Shown here piece after piece: positions 1 to 8,482 of a stretch of DNA of 64,000 bases (position 1 is the stretch's first letter; every line of letters begins with the position of its first letter). The stretch lies in NCBI RefSeq assembly GCF_023272795.1, contig NZ_CP096829.1, positions 2,170,001 through 2,234,000 of the forward strand, given 5' to 3'. Origin of the DNA: Flavobacterium humidisoli (lineage in GTDB: Bacteria > Bacteroidota > Bacteroidia > Flavobacteriales > Flavobacteriaceae). Both the position numbers and the translations under genes were made by a program. The notes beneath the pieces were generated by a model. It was not told the origin of the DNA. It saw only the letters and a list, made by a program, of their open reading frames with translations, and did not search any database.

Positions 1-711
1 ACTTCTTCCAAGATTACTCAGAATAATAACATCGAGTAGGCTAGGGCCGCCACCGCCATTATTGCCAGAATTTCCTCCACCGCCTCTTTTATTTCGAGCG
101 AGTAAGATTAAAACAATTACAACAATTACGATAAATGGCAAAAGAGGAAAGTCTTGTCCTTTTGCTTGTTTGCGTTCGCCTTTAAATTTTCCTTTAAAAA
201 CATCAATAATAGCATCAGTTCCTTTATCAAGACCATTGTAAAAGCTTCCTGCTTTAAACTCAGGTATAATAATATTTCTGATGATTGTTCCTCCAATTCC
301 GGCTGTCAGACGATCTTCTAGTCCATATCCAGGATTAATTGCAATCTTCTTTTCGTTTTTTGCCAAAAGAATTACAACTCCATTATCATCTTCTTTAGTT
401 CCTCCAATTCCCCATGTTTGCCCCCATTTTGTTGCTAATTGGCTTACATCTTCTCCTTTTAAACTTTCAATGGTAATTATTACGATTTGAGTAGTAGTTG
501 AATCGGAGTAACGAATTAGTTTTTCTTCTAATTGTGACTTTTCCGTCGAGCTTAAAATGTTAGCGTAATCGTAAACAGAAGTCTGGAAACTTGGTTTGGG
601 TGGAATCTCAAATTGCGCAAAAATAGCATTGCTGATAAATAATGCGATAAACAAAAAAGTAATCTGAAAAATTCTACTGGAATTTTGGATTGTAATTTTG
701 GAATTTTTCAT
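1..711 (-). CDS. TPM-domain membrane protein (YgcG-like), partial
   Basis: The frame is open from an ATG at 711 to the window edge, giving 237 codons with no stop, so the C-terminus is missing. Residues about 15-32 form a signal peptide ending in FAQ. A TPM domain follows (about 40-180; YDYANILS, RYSDSTTTQIVIITI, GYGLEDRLT), then a hydrophobic helix near 200-215 and a Gly/Asn-rich tail. This matches the usual YgcG-like layout of a periplasmic TPM domain, one membrane helix and a low-complexity tail. TPM proteins have been linked to photosystem repair in plants and to envelope stress in bacteria; the role here is not known. It starts 3 bases after the stop of a second TPM gene and follows LemA, a common pairing in Bacteroidota. 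Confidence 0.85.
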   Translation of the reverse strand, partial: MKNSKITIQNSSRIFQITFLFIALFISNAIFAQFEIPPKPSFQTSVYDYANILSSTEKSQLEEKLIRYSDSTTTQIVIITIESLKGEDVSQLATKWGQTWGIGGTKEDDNGVVILLAKNEKKIAINPGYGLEDRLTAGIGGTIIRNIIIPEFKAGSFYNGLDKGTDAIIDVFKGKFKGERKQAKGQDFPLLPFIVIVVIVLILLARNKRGGGGNSGNNGGGGPSLLDVIILSNLGRS

Positions 712-714
712 TAT

Positions 715-1152
715 TTATCCTTTTGAGATTTCGTTAGATAGTTCATTTACATCATCTTCCTGAGACGGAAAATATTTTTTGAGCTGTTCTCCGGTATTCA
801 AAATACCGTCAACAATTCCTTGTTTAAAATTGCCGGCTTTAAAATGATTCACCATAATGTCTTTGGTACAATCCCAAAAATCGTTGGCTACAACATCATT
901 AATTCCTTGGTCTCCACAAATCACAAAGTTTTTATCTTCAACTGCAAAATAGAGCAATACCCCATTTTTCAATTTGGTTTCATCCATTTGCAATTCATGA
1001 AAAACTTCTAAAGCCCGATCAAAATGGACTTTAGAAGTTGTTTTTTCTATATGCACTCTAATTTCGCCAGAAGTATTGTTTTCGGCCATGCGAATTGCTT
1101 CAACAATTTCACGCTCTTCTTCTTTGGTTAAAAAATCTTCTACTTTTGACAT
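715..1152 (-). CDS. TPM-domain protein, short form
   Basis: This 145-residue protein has no signal peptide or membrane helix. Its central part (about 25-125) is TPM-like: NNTSGEIRVHIEKT, then KNGVLLYFAVEDKNFVIC and GDQGIND. Residues such as GE-I-V and the GVLLY strand match the TPM fold of the neighbouring longer gene, so the two are probably paralogues with different locations, one cytosolic and one exported and anchored. It lies between lemA (57 bases upstream) and the longer TPM gene (3 bases downstream) and is surely co-transcribed with them. LemA plus soluble and membrane TPM proteins form a frequent gene set in this phylum, but a biochemical function is not established. Confidence 0.8.
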   Translation of the reverse strand: MSKVEDFLTKEEEREIVEAIRMAENNTSGEIRVHIEKTTSKVHFDRALEVFHELQMDETKLKNGVLLYFAVEDKNFVICGDQGINDVVANDFWDCTKDIMVNHFKAGNFKQGIVDGILNTGEQLKKYFPSQEDDVNELSNEISKG

Positions 1153-1209
1153 GACTAATTTTAGAGTTTAGATTGTTGATTTTAGAGTTTAAACTGTTGT
1201 CTAAAATTT

Positions 1210-1794
1210 TTAGAATTTAACTTCAACAGGTTTATCAGCTCCAGTAGATGCTTCAAAGTATGGTTTTTCTTTGTATTCGCTCAAGAACCAGTTGTTTGGA
1301 ATCTTTAAAACATATCCGTTGTAAACTTGTACAGCTTCGTTAAAACGAGTTCTAGCAGTTAAAATCTGGTTTTCAGTACTTGCTAATTCGTCTTGTAATT
1401 TTAAGAAATTCTCATTTGCTTTTAAAGTTGGATATTGCTCAACAGAAACCAATAATCTTGATAATGATGAACTTACCCCGCTTTGAGCTTGGTTAAATGC
1501 CGCTAATTGTTCTGGTGTAACATTGCTAGGATCGATAGTTACCGATGTAGCTTTTGCACGAGCTTCAATCACTGCTGTCAAAGTTCCTTTTTCAAAGTCA
1601 GCAGCACCTTTTACAGTGTTTACTAAATTCCCGATAAGATCATTACGTCTTTGGTAAGCCGTTTGAACATTTCCCCATTCTTTATTAACAGCCTGACTGT
1701 GTTGTAAAGCAGTATTTTTAATACCAATCGACCAAAATGCGATAATAGCAATAAGTGCTACAATAATTCCTACAGGGATTAACCACTTTTTCAT
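1210..1794 (-). CDS. lemA: LemA family protein
   Basis: The protein has 194 residues. An N-terminal hydrophobic helix (about 3-27) is followed by the long helical LemA domain with its hallmarks: VNKEWGNVQTAYQRRNDLIGNLVNTVKG near 37-64, then a helical hairpin with VEQYPTLKANENFLKLQDELASTEN near 117-141 and ARTRFNEAVQVYNGYV. Length and motif order are normal for the family, which is anchored in the inner membrane with the helical bundle outside the cytoplasm. The function is not settled. Its position directly before two TPM genes supports a shared envelope role. It lies 34 bases after the MerR gene. Confidence 0.92.
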   Translation of the reverse strand: MKKWLIPVGIIVALIAIIAFWSIGIKNTALQHSQAVNKEWGNVQTAYQRRNDLIGNLVNTVKGAADFEKGTLTAVIEARAKATSVTIDPSNVTPEQLAAFNQAQSGVSSSLSRLLVSVEQYPTLKANENFLKLQDELASTENQILTARTRFNEAVQVYNGYVLKIPNNWFLSEYKEKPYFEASTGADKPVEVKF

Positions 1795-1828
1795 ATTTGT
1801 TTTGATTTAAGTTTATTTCTATTTTTAA

Positions 1829-2161
1829 TTACAATTCGTTTTTTATGTCGTTTAACTGCGTTTTTATCGATTCTAATTTACGTATTATTTCGAATTTATC
1901 TAACGTTTTCTTCTGACCTTCTTTCAAGTGTATTTTGGCTCCTTCAAGCGTAAAACCTCTTTCTTTTACTAAATGATAGATTAATTGAAGGTTGGTAACA
2001 TCTTCTGGAGTGAACATTCTATTTCCCTTTGCATTTTTTTTAGGTTTTAGAATGTCAAATTCGCTATCCCAAAAGCGTATCAAAGAGGCATTGACATTAA
2101 AAGCTTTGGCAACTTCGCCAATACTGTAATATCTTTTGTCTTTAGAAAGTTCAATATGCAT
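1829..2161 (-). CDS. MerR-family transcriptional regulator
   Basis: This is a compact 110-residue DNA-binding protein. Residues 11-75 form a winged helix-turn-helix of the MerR type: YYSIGEVAKAFNVNASLIRFW, a wing with KPKKNAKGNRMFTPEDV, and LIYHLVKERGFTLEGAKI. The C-terminus is a short predicted dimerisation coiled coil (EIIRKLESIKTQLNDIKNEL). There is no effector domain and no cysteine for metal binding, so the ligand, if any, is unknown. Such short MerR proteins sit next to the M23 peptidase gene in many Flavobacteriia. It lies 48 bases after the peptidase gene and 34 before lemA, so it is probably part of the same transcript. Confidence 0.88.
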   Translation of the reverse strand: MHIELSKDKRYYSIGEVAKAFNVNASLIRFWDSEFDILKPKKNAKGNRMFTPEDVTNLQLIYHLVKERGFTLEGAKIHLKEGQKKTLDKFEIIRKLESIKTQLNDIKNEL

Positions 2162-2209
2162 GGTTCGTTTTTTTCTATTTTATTTCAAAAATACTATTTT
2201 TTCGTGATA

Positions 2210-3187
2210 TTAATCTAATGATTGGTTTTCTTGGTTGGCCATTTGCGAAATCGCCACATATTCTACAGCCGAAATATTTCCATAATAGAAATTCAATGGG
2301 TTAACCACTTTCCCGTCTTTATGCACTTCATAATGACAATGCGGGCCTTCAGATCTTCCTGTGCTTCCAACATATCCAATAACATCGCCACGTTTTACCT
2401 TCTGTCCCGGACGGCAGTTGTAGTTGCTTAAATGGGCATACAAACTTTCATATCCAAAACCGTGCCTGATCACTATGTGGTTTCCGTATCCCGAAGCTGT
2501 ATTGTCAGCTCTTTCCACCACACCATCTCCTGTTGCATAAATGGGAGCACCTGTATTGGCCGTGAAATCCATTCCGTTATGCATTTTTCTCACTTTTGTG
2601 AAAGGGTCAATTCGGTACCCAAAACCTGACGCGACACGTTTTAAATTTTCATTTCGAACTGGCTGAATGGCAGGAATTGCTAACAATAAATTTTCTTTAG
2701 CTCCAGCTAATTTTAAAATTTCATCTAAAGATTTAGACTGAATTGCCAATTGCTTCGATAGTTTATCGACTCTTTTGGTTGCATTTAAAACCAGTTGAGA
2801 ATTATTATATCCTTCTAGCGCTTTATACTTATCAGAATTTCTGAAACCAGCTTTTCGAATTGAATCTGGAATTTCAGCTTTGTTAAAGTACACGCGATAA
2901 ATATTATTGTCACGTTCCTCGAGTGCATCCGCAGCTTCATCAATTTCGTCTAACTTTTTATTCAAAATAGCATATTGCAGTTTTAAATTTTCAATTTCGC
3001 GGGCTTGTAAACGATCTTTTGGAGTTTCAAAATAAGGTGTGTTTATTAAAAGTACAAAAACTAAAAAACCAAACAGTGCCGATGCCAGTAAAAACAGTAA
3101 TGCATAACCTATTTTTATTCTTTTTCTGGTTTTTATTTTCGTATAAGCCAGATTTTCTGAGTCGTAATAATATTTTACTTTCGCCAT
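2210..3187 (-). CDS. M23-family murein endopeptidase, membrane-anchored
   Basis: The 325-residue protein has a cytosolic N-terminus, one transmembrane helix (about 27-49), a coiled-coil stretch (about 57-160) and a C-terminal LytM domain. All zinc ligands of M23 enzymes are visible: His203 and Asp207 in HNGMD, and the HxH pair His283/His285 in HCHYEVH; His252 in LYAHLS is the usual catalytic histidine. This predicts an active peptidoglycan hydrolase acting in the periplasm, similar in layout to MepM- or EnvC-type proteins. It is divergent from alaS and is the first gene of the minus-strand run. The coiled coil suggests a protein partner or an autoinhibitory arm; that part is inference. Confidence 0.92.
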   Translation of the reverse strand: MAKVKYYYDSENLAYTKIKTRKRIKIGYALLFLLASALFGFLVFVLLINTPYFETPKDRLQAREIENLKLQYAILNKKLDEIDEAADALEERDNNIYRVYFNKAEIPDSIRKAGFRNSDKYKALEGYNNSQLVLNATKRVDKLSKQLAIQSKSLDEILKLAGAKENLLLAIPAIQPVRNENLKRVASGFGYRIDPFTKVRKMHNGMDFTANTGAPIYATGDGVVERADNTASGYGNHIVIRHGFGYESLYAHLSNYNCRPGQKVKRGDVIGYVGSTGRSEGPHCHYEVHKDGKVVNPLNFYYGNISAVEYVAISQMANQENQSLD

Positions 3188-3201
3188 ATTTTAAAATACG
3201 C

Positions 3202-3274
3202 TATTTTTGCACCTTGTAAAATGAGTTAGTCGAACGAAACTGATAAATGTTTCGGTTGTTCGACACTTTTTTTG
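3202..3274 (+). promoter_or_regulatory. Possible -7 element followed by a hairpin and T-tract between M23 peptidase and alaS
   Basis: TATTTTTG at 3202-3209 fits the Bacteroidota -7 consensus TAnnTTTG on the plus strand. About 20 bases downstream, 3229-3240 can pair with 3249-3264 (GTCGAAC/GTTCGAC and GAAAC/GTTTC with a 4-base bulge), followed by ACTTTTTTT. That is the form of an intrinsic terminator or attenuator, yet no plus-strand gene precedes it. It could end a very short RNA or act in an alaS leader. I saw no matching -33 TTG. Confidence 0.35.
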
Positions 3275-3422
3275 CAAGGATTAATGATTAGATATTGGGG
3301 CTATTTTATCATTAGATAATGCGCAAAATAGGCAATTTATTGTTTAAATTATAAGTTTTTTAATTACATTATAAAAAACTTAACGTATCATCAAATGAAT
3401 AAATTAGCTAATTATCTAATTT

Positions 3423-3459
3423 TCAAATTGACACATTAAAACAGACACATTTTCTAATT
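3423..3459 (+). repeat. Dispersed AAATTG-CACATTTTCTAATTA repeat, interrupted copy
   Basis: The segment holds AAATTGACACATT, a short insertion, and then ACACATTTTCTAATTA directly before the alaS start codon. Related copies lie at 28979-29001 and 29137-29162, so this is a mobile or amplified short repeat common to intergenic gaps here. It places repeat-derived sequence in the immediate 5' leader of alaS. Confidence 0.6.
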
Positions 3460-3464
3460 AAAAT

Positions 3465-6095
3465 ATGAAATCACAAGACGTACGTAAACAATTTTTAGAT
3501 TTTTTTGAGAGTAAAGGACATACTATTGTTCCTTCAGCTCCTATTGTTCTTAAAGACGACCCAACCTTAATGTTCAACAACTCGGGAATGGCCCAGTTTA
3601 AAGAATTTTTCTTAGGAAACGGAACTCCAAAAAGTCCAAGAATAGCCGATACGCAAAAATGTCTTCGTGTTTCAGGAAAGCATAATGACCTTGAAGAGGT
3701 TGGTATTGATACATACCACCACACTATGTTTGAAATGTTAGGAAACTGGTCTTTTGGTGATTACTTCAAAAAAGAAGCTATCAACTGGGCTTGGGAATTG
3801 TTGACAGAAGTATACAAAATTCCAAAAGAGAATCTTTATGTTTCTGTTTTTGAAGGAAGTAAAGAAGATAACGTTCCGTTTGATCAAGAAGCTTGGGATA
3901 TTTGGAAAACTTTAATTGACGAGGATAGAATTATTCTTGGAAATAAAAAAGATAATTTCTGGGAAATGGGTGACCAAGGGCCATGCGGACCTTGTTCTGA
4001 AATTCACGTTGATTTACGTTCTGCAGAAGAAAAAGCTTTAGTTTCTGGAAAAAGTTTAGTTAACAACGATCACCCGCAAGTTGTTGAAATCTGGAATAAT
4101 GTATTCATGGAATTCAACCGTAAAGCAGATGGTTCATTGGAAAAACTTCCTGCACAGCACGTTGATACCGGAATGGGATTTGAGCGTTTGTGTATGGCTT
4201 TGCAAGGAAAAACATCAAATTATGATACTGATGTTTTCATGCCTTTGATTAGAGAAATCGAAACCATTACTGGAGCAAAATATACGGTTAAAGCTTCAAA
4301 CGAAGCTGAAGAAAAAGTAAATATCGCAATTCGTGTTATTGCAGATCACGTTCGCGCCGTAGCTTTTGCTATTGCTGACGGACAATTGCCATCTAACACA
4401 GGCGCAGGATATGTAATTCGTAGAATTTTACGTCGTGCTATCCGTTACGGATTTACTTTCTTAGGGACTAAAGAGCCGTTTATTTTTAAATTGGTTGAAA
4501 CTTTAAGTGAGCAAATGGGAGATTCTTTCCCAGAAATCAGAACACAAAAAGCCCTTTGTTCGAATGTAATTCGTGAAGAAGAAAATTCATTCCTTAAAAC
4601 ATTAGATCAAGGATTGATTCTTTTAGATGCTGTAATTTTAAATAATACAGGAGATACAATCGATGGTAAAAAAGCATTCGAATTGTACGATACCTATGGT
4701 TTTCCAATCGATTTAACTGCTTTGATTCTTTCGGAAAAAGGATTGAAATTAGACGAAGAAGGATTCCAAGAACAATTGCAATTACAAAAAGAGAGATCTC
4801 GCGCAGCTTCTAAAGTAACTGCAGGAGACTGGAATGTAATTGTTGAAGATGATATTCAGGAATTTGTTGGTTATGACAGATTATCGCAACAAGTTAAGAT
4901 TACGAAATACCGTAGAGTTGAAAGTGCAAAAGATGGAGAAATTTTCCAATTGGTTTTCAATGCAACTCCTTTTTATGGAGAAAGTGGAGGACAAACTGGA
5001 GACAAAGGATATTTGGAAGCTCAAAACGGTGATATCGTTTATATAATTGATACGAAAAAAGAGAACAACCAAACCATACATTTAGCAAAATCGTTACCAG
5101 AAAATCTTACTGGAACTTTTAATGCTGTTGTTGATGCTGCTCAAAGAGCTAAAACTTCGTCTAACCACTCGGCTACGCACTTATTGCACCAAGCGTTGCG
5201 TAAGATTTTAGGAACTCACATTGAGCAAAAAGGATCTATGGTACGAAATGCTTCGTTGCGTTTTGACTTTTCTCATTTTGCTAAAGTTACAGAGGAGGAA
5301 TTATTAGAGGTTGAAAACTTTGTAAATGCAAGGATTCGTGAGAGTTTGCCATTAATCGAGAAAAGAGCGATTCCAAAAGATCAAGCTCTTGAAGATGGTG
5401 CAATTGCTTTGTTTGGAGAGAAATACGGAGATTTAGTCCGTACAATTAAATTCGGTGATTCTGTCGAATTATGTGGGGGAACTCACGTTGCGAATACATC
5501 TGATATCTGGCACTTTAAAATTATTTCTGAAGGAGCTGTTGCTGCTGGAATTAGAAGAATTGAAGCTATCACAAGTGAAGCGGCAAAAGAATATTTTGAG
5601 TCTCAAGCAATTTCTTTCGGAGAAATTAAAGAAGTGCTTAAAAATGCTCCAGATCCTGTAAAAGCAATCCAAGCATTGCAAGATGAAAATGCTCAATTGA
5701 AAAAACAATTGGAAGTTTTATTGAAAGATAAAGCTAAAAATATGAAAGCTGATTTGGCTAAAGAATTACAAGAAATCAATGGAGTTCAATTCTTAGCTAA
5801 ACAAGTAGATTTAAACCCAGAGGGGGCAAAAGATTTAGCATACGAATTAGGCGGTTCTTATAACAACTTATTTATAGTTTTAGCGACTGCTCACGAAGGA
5901 AAACCAATGTTAACATGTTATATTTCTAAAGAAATTGTAGCAGAGAAAAACTTAAACGCAGGACAGGTTGTTCGCGAATTAGGTAAATACATCCAAGGTG
6001 GTGGTGGAGGTCAGCCTTTCTTCGCAACGGCAGGAGGTAAAAATGTTGACGGAATTGGTGAGGCGCTTACTAAAGCTGTAGATTTTGTGAAGTAA
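3465..6095 (+). CDS. alaS: Alanyl-tRNA synthetase
   Basis: At 876 residues this is a full-length class IIc AlaRS, which charges tRNA-Ala and edits mischarged Ser/Gly. The start reads [20 protein letters not shown], then [12 protein letters not shown] (motif region) and the aminoacylation core to about residue 360. The editing domain carries the zinc ligands HSATH near 568-572 and CGGTH near 668-672. The C-terminal oligomerisation/C-Ala domain ends in a glycine-rich [14 protein letters not shown] segment. All expected elements are present and the gene looks intact. It is monocistronic: the divergent M23 gene lies upstream and a strong terminator follows the stop. Confidence 0.98.
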   Translation: MKSQDVRKQFLDFFESKGHTIVPSAPIVLKDDPTLMFNNSGMAQFKEFFLGNGTPKSPRIADTQKCLRVSGKHNDLEEVGIDTYHHTMFEMLGNWSFGDYFKKEAINWAWELLTEVYKIPKENLYVSVFEGSKEDNVPFDQEAWDIWKTLIDEDRIILGNKKDNFWEMGDQGPCGPCSEIHVDLRSAEEKALVSGKSLVNNDHPQVVEIWNNVFMEFNRKADGSLEKLPAQHVDTGMGFERLCMALQGKTSNYDTDVFMPLIREIETITGAKYTVKASNEAEEKVNIAIRVIADHVRAVAFAIADGQLPSNTGAGYVIRRILRRAIRYGFTFLGTKEPFIFKLVETLSEQMGDSFPEIRTQKALCSNVIREEENSFLKTLDQGLILLDAVILNNTGDTIDGKKAFELYDTYGFPIDLTALILSEKGLKLDEEGFQEQLQLQKERSRAASKVTAGDWNVIVEDDIQEFVGYDRLSQQVKITKYRRVESAKDGEIFQLVFNATPFYGESGGQTGDKGYLEAQNGDIVYIIDTKKENNQTIHLAKSLPENLTGTFNAVVDAAQRAKTSSNHSATHLLHQALRKILGTHIEQKGSMVRNASLRFDFSHFAKVTEEELLEVENFVNARIRESLPLIEKRAIPKDQALEDGAIALFGEKYGDLVRTIKFGDSVELCGGTHVANTSDIWHFKIISEGAVAAGIRRIEAITSEAAKEYFESQAISFGEIKEVLKNAPDPVKAIQALQDENAQLKKQLEVLLKDKAKNMKADLAKELQEINGVQFLAKQVDLNPEGAKDLAYELGGSYNNLFIVLATAHEGKPMLTCYISKEIVAEKNLNAGQVVRELGKYIQGGGGGQPFFATAGGKNVDGIGEALTKAVDFVK

Positions 6096-6138
6096 TTAAA
6101 GATTCTAAGATGCTAAGGAACTAAGTTTCTAAGTTTTT

Positions 6139-6173
6139 TTTAAAATAAACCCGACAGATTTTAAAAATCTGTC
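6139..6173 (+). terminator. Intrinsic terminator after alaS (AACCCGACAG family)
   Basis: A perfect 15-bp stem, AACCCGACAGATTTT/AAAATCTGTCGGGTT, with a one-base centre is followed by TTGTG. The stem is nearly the same sequence as hairpins at 42614-42644 and 47013-47045, so it is both a terminator and a member of a dispersed family. Confidence 0.8.
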
Positions 6174-6210
6174 GGGTTTTGTGTTTATAGTATTTATTTT
6201 TCTCATTTTA

Positions 6211-6310
6211 TGTCATTTCGACGAAGGAGAAATCTTCGCGAGAAGCTCGACAAAGATTTGATTCTTGTTGCGGAGTTACTTGCGAAGATTTCTCCTTCGT
6301 CGAAATGACA
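6211..6310. repeat. REP-like palindromic element, copy 1
   Basis: The element begins TGTCATTTCGACGAAGGAG and ends with the exact inverse CTCCTTCGTCGAAATGACA; the arms pair over about 30 bases around a 40-base centre. A second, more diverged copy lies at 18820-18920 with the same boundaries and length. This is the form of a non-autonomous palindromic repeat; no transposase is in the window. Confidence 0.75.
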
Positions 6311-6378
6311 AATAGAGCGTTCGTTCAATGGTTAAAAAACTTAGAACCTTAGTATCTCAGCAACTCAGAACCTTAAAA

Positions 6379-8124
6379 TTATTTTCTTTCCCCAATCTGC
6401 TGGCGCCACATAGCATAATAAAGTCCTTTTTCTACAATTAAATCTTCGTGTTTACCTTGCTCAATAATTTTACCTTGTTCTAAAACAAAGATTCTATCAG
6501 CATGCATAACAGTTGACAAACGGTGTGCAATTAAAACTGTAATTCTATTTTTATCTGAGATATTTCGGATCGTGTCGTTAATTTCTTCCTCGGTAATTGA
6601 ATCTAAAGCAGAAGTCGCTTCATCAAAAATTAATAAATTCGGATTTCTTAAAATTGCTCTTGCAATAGATAGACGTTGTTTTTCACCACCAGAAACTTTA
6701 ATTCCGCCTTCTCCGATTGTAGTATTTAAACCATCTTCGGCGCGTCTCAGAAGTTTGTCACAGCTTGCGCGTTTTAAAGCATCGTATAATTCTTCGTCGG
6801 TTGCATTTGGTTTAACGAATAATAAATTCTCGCGAATTGTTCCAGAGAATAATTGTGCGTCTTGAGTCACGAAACCAAGTTGTTTTCTTAAATCTAGTAA
6901 GTCAATTTCTGTAGAATCAATATCATTATATAAAACCTGACCTTCGGCAGGTGTATATAATCCAACTAGTAATTTTACCAAAGTTGTTTTTCCAGATCCT
7001 GACGGACCTACAAAAGCAACGGTTTGACCTTGTTTGATTTCGAAATTTATATTTTCAACGGCTTTAAATTTGGCTGTTTTATGCTGAAAACTAACATTTT
7101 CAAAAAGCAATTTCTGAATTGCACCAATATGTTTAGGAGTTTTCGGACGAAACTCTTTTGGAGCATTCAATAGATTTTTGAAATTCTCCATCGAAACTTT
7201 TGTTTCATTTAGAGCGATGATAAAATTTCCTAATTCCTGTAAAGGACCAAAAATAAAGAAGGTGAAAAATACCATTGTCAATAAATCTCCAACGATAATT
7301 TTTCCTCCAAATAGAAAGTAATACAAAGCAAAAACAACACAAGTTCTCAAGAAATGAACGGTTGTTCCTTGAATGAAACTTAAACTTCTGATGAATCTGA
7401 TTTTTTGCAACTCTAATTGAAGAATCTTAAAAGTATTTAAGTTTAATCGTTTTTCTTCCTGATACGTTAGGCCAAGACTCTTTACCAATTCGATATTTCG
7501 CAAACTTTCGGTTGTAGAACCTGCCAATGCATTGGTCTGATTGACAATTTTTCGAGAAACGATTTTGATCTTTTTTCCCAAATACAAACTTACTAAAGCA
7601 ATAATTGGAGCAGTAATTAAAAAGATAATTGAAATTCTGAGATCAATTCGGGCTACATAAACGATTACGAAAATGAAACCAATAATAGTTTGGAAAATTA
7701 GAGAAATAGAAAGTGTAATTAGTTTTTCAGAGTCAATTCTAACTTTAGTCAATTTGCTTAAAGTTTCACCGCTTCGCTGGTCTTCAAATTCTGCGTAAGG
7801 AAGATCTAGAGATTTCTTGATTCCGTCCGTATACATTTGTGCTCCAGTACGCTGAATAACCACATTGGTAAAATAATCCTGAAAGTTTTTGGTAATTCTA
7901 GAAATCATAGCTGCGCCAAGCGAAAGTCCAAGCCAGAAAGCTAAAGATTTTATAAATCCGATTTTATTTCCTTTGTATTTTGCTAGGCCGACGCCGCAGT
8001 CCTGCATTAATTTTCCTGTAATTACAGAGTCGGATAAACTGAAACAAATGTTGATTGTAGCCATTATCAAAGCAAAAAACAGGAGCATTTTATGTTTGAT
8101 AATGTAGGTATATAATAATTTCAT
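6379..8124 (-). CDS. ABC exporter with fused membrane and ATPase domains
   Basis: The 581-residue half-transporter has six predicted helices (about 15-310) and a nucleotide-binding domain (about 340-575). Walker A is GPSGSGKTT (about 373-381), the Q-loop is in GFVTQDAQLF, the signature is KVSGGEKQRLSIARA, Walker B is LLIFDEATSALD, and the H-loop lies in LIAHRLS. It should work as a homodimer, exporting lipid, peptide or drug (MsbA/MdlB-like layout). The substrate cannot be read from sequence. The gene stands alone on the minus strand, with TATTTTTG at 8158-8151 about 30 bases before the start as a possible -7 element. Confidence 0.93.
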   Translation of the reverse strand: MKLLYTYIIKHKMLLFFALIMATINICFSLSDSVITGKLMQDCGVGLAKYKGNKIGFIKSLAFWLGLSLGAAMISRITKNFQDYFTNVVIQRTGAQMYTDGIKKSLDLPYAEFEDQRSGETLSKLTKVRIDSEKLITLSISLIFQTIIGFIFVIVYVARIDLRISIIFLITAPIIALVSLYLGKKIKIVSRKIVNQTNALAGSTTESLRNIELVKSLGLTYQEEKRLNLNTFKILQLELQKIRFIRSLSFIQGTTVHFLRTCVVFALYYFLFGGKIIVGDLLTMVFFTFFIFGPLQELGNFIIALNETKVSMENFKNLLNAPKEFRPKTPKHIGAIQKLLFENVSFQHKTAKFKAVENINFEIKQGQTVAFVGPSGSGKTTLVKLLVGLYTPAEGQVLYNDIDSTEIDLLDLRKQLGFVTQDAQLFSGTIRENLLFVKPNATDEELYDALKRASCDKLLRRAEDGLNTTIGEGGIKVSGGEKQRLSIARAILRNPNLLIFDEATSALDSITEEEINDTIRNISDKNRITVLIAHRLSTVMHADRIFVLEQGKIIEQGKHEDLIVEKGLYYAMWRQQIGERK

Positions 8125-8482
8125 ATAAGATTTTAAAAAAATGGAAGATGCAAAAATAAGGAATTGTTTTAGTTTGTGAAGTTCATTTTTGTTATTAAAA
8201 ATGTAATTTTTTTACAGGTGAAGTTACTGATGGAGTTTTTAAGGTTTTTACGTGTTTCAATTTTTTTTACTCAAAAATAAAATAAGTACTAAAAGCAGGA
8301 TTGTGCTTTTAAGATACATGCTTTTTTGAATTTTTTTTTTATTAAGTTATTCTTTATATTGTTTGTTATTAGTGTTTTAATTGTTTTTTTAATTGTAAAA
8401 TATGCTTTGATGAGGAATCCCGTAAGGTTTTGATTTTTGATTATACTAGGTTTGCACTAATAAGAATTTTAACCAAATCAAC
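8125..8482. promoter_or_regulatory. Divergent AT-rich promoter region
   Basis: This 358-base gap has no open frame worth calling. It contains long T runs. On the minus strand TATTTTTG (8158-8151) fits the -7 consensus for the ABC gene. On the plus strand TAGGTTTG (8447-8454), 29 bases before the lipoprotein start, is a strong -7 match; TTTTG at 8428-8432 is a possible but closely spaced -33 element. Confidence 0.55.

Larger units (their letters stand above)
6104..6378. repeat. Nested repeat mosaic between alaS and the ABC exporter
   Basis: Three repeat types are nested here. Outer arms are degenerate direct repeats of about 10 bases (ATTCTAAGATGCTAAG at 6105 onward; the inverted form AACTTAGAACCTTAG at 6336 onward). 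Inside lies a terminator hairpin (6139-6173) and a long palindromic element (6211-6310). Related outer repeats appear at 28742-28783, and a looser version at 18770-18806. No gene fits in this interval. Confidence 0.65.

Noticed and set aside
3229..3264. Possible tRNA-like fold with a TTCGA loop
   Set aside because: There is no acceptor stem, anticodon arm or CCA context; the hairpin with T-tract explains it better.
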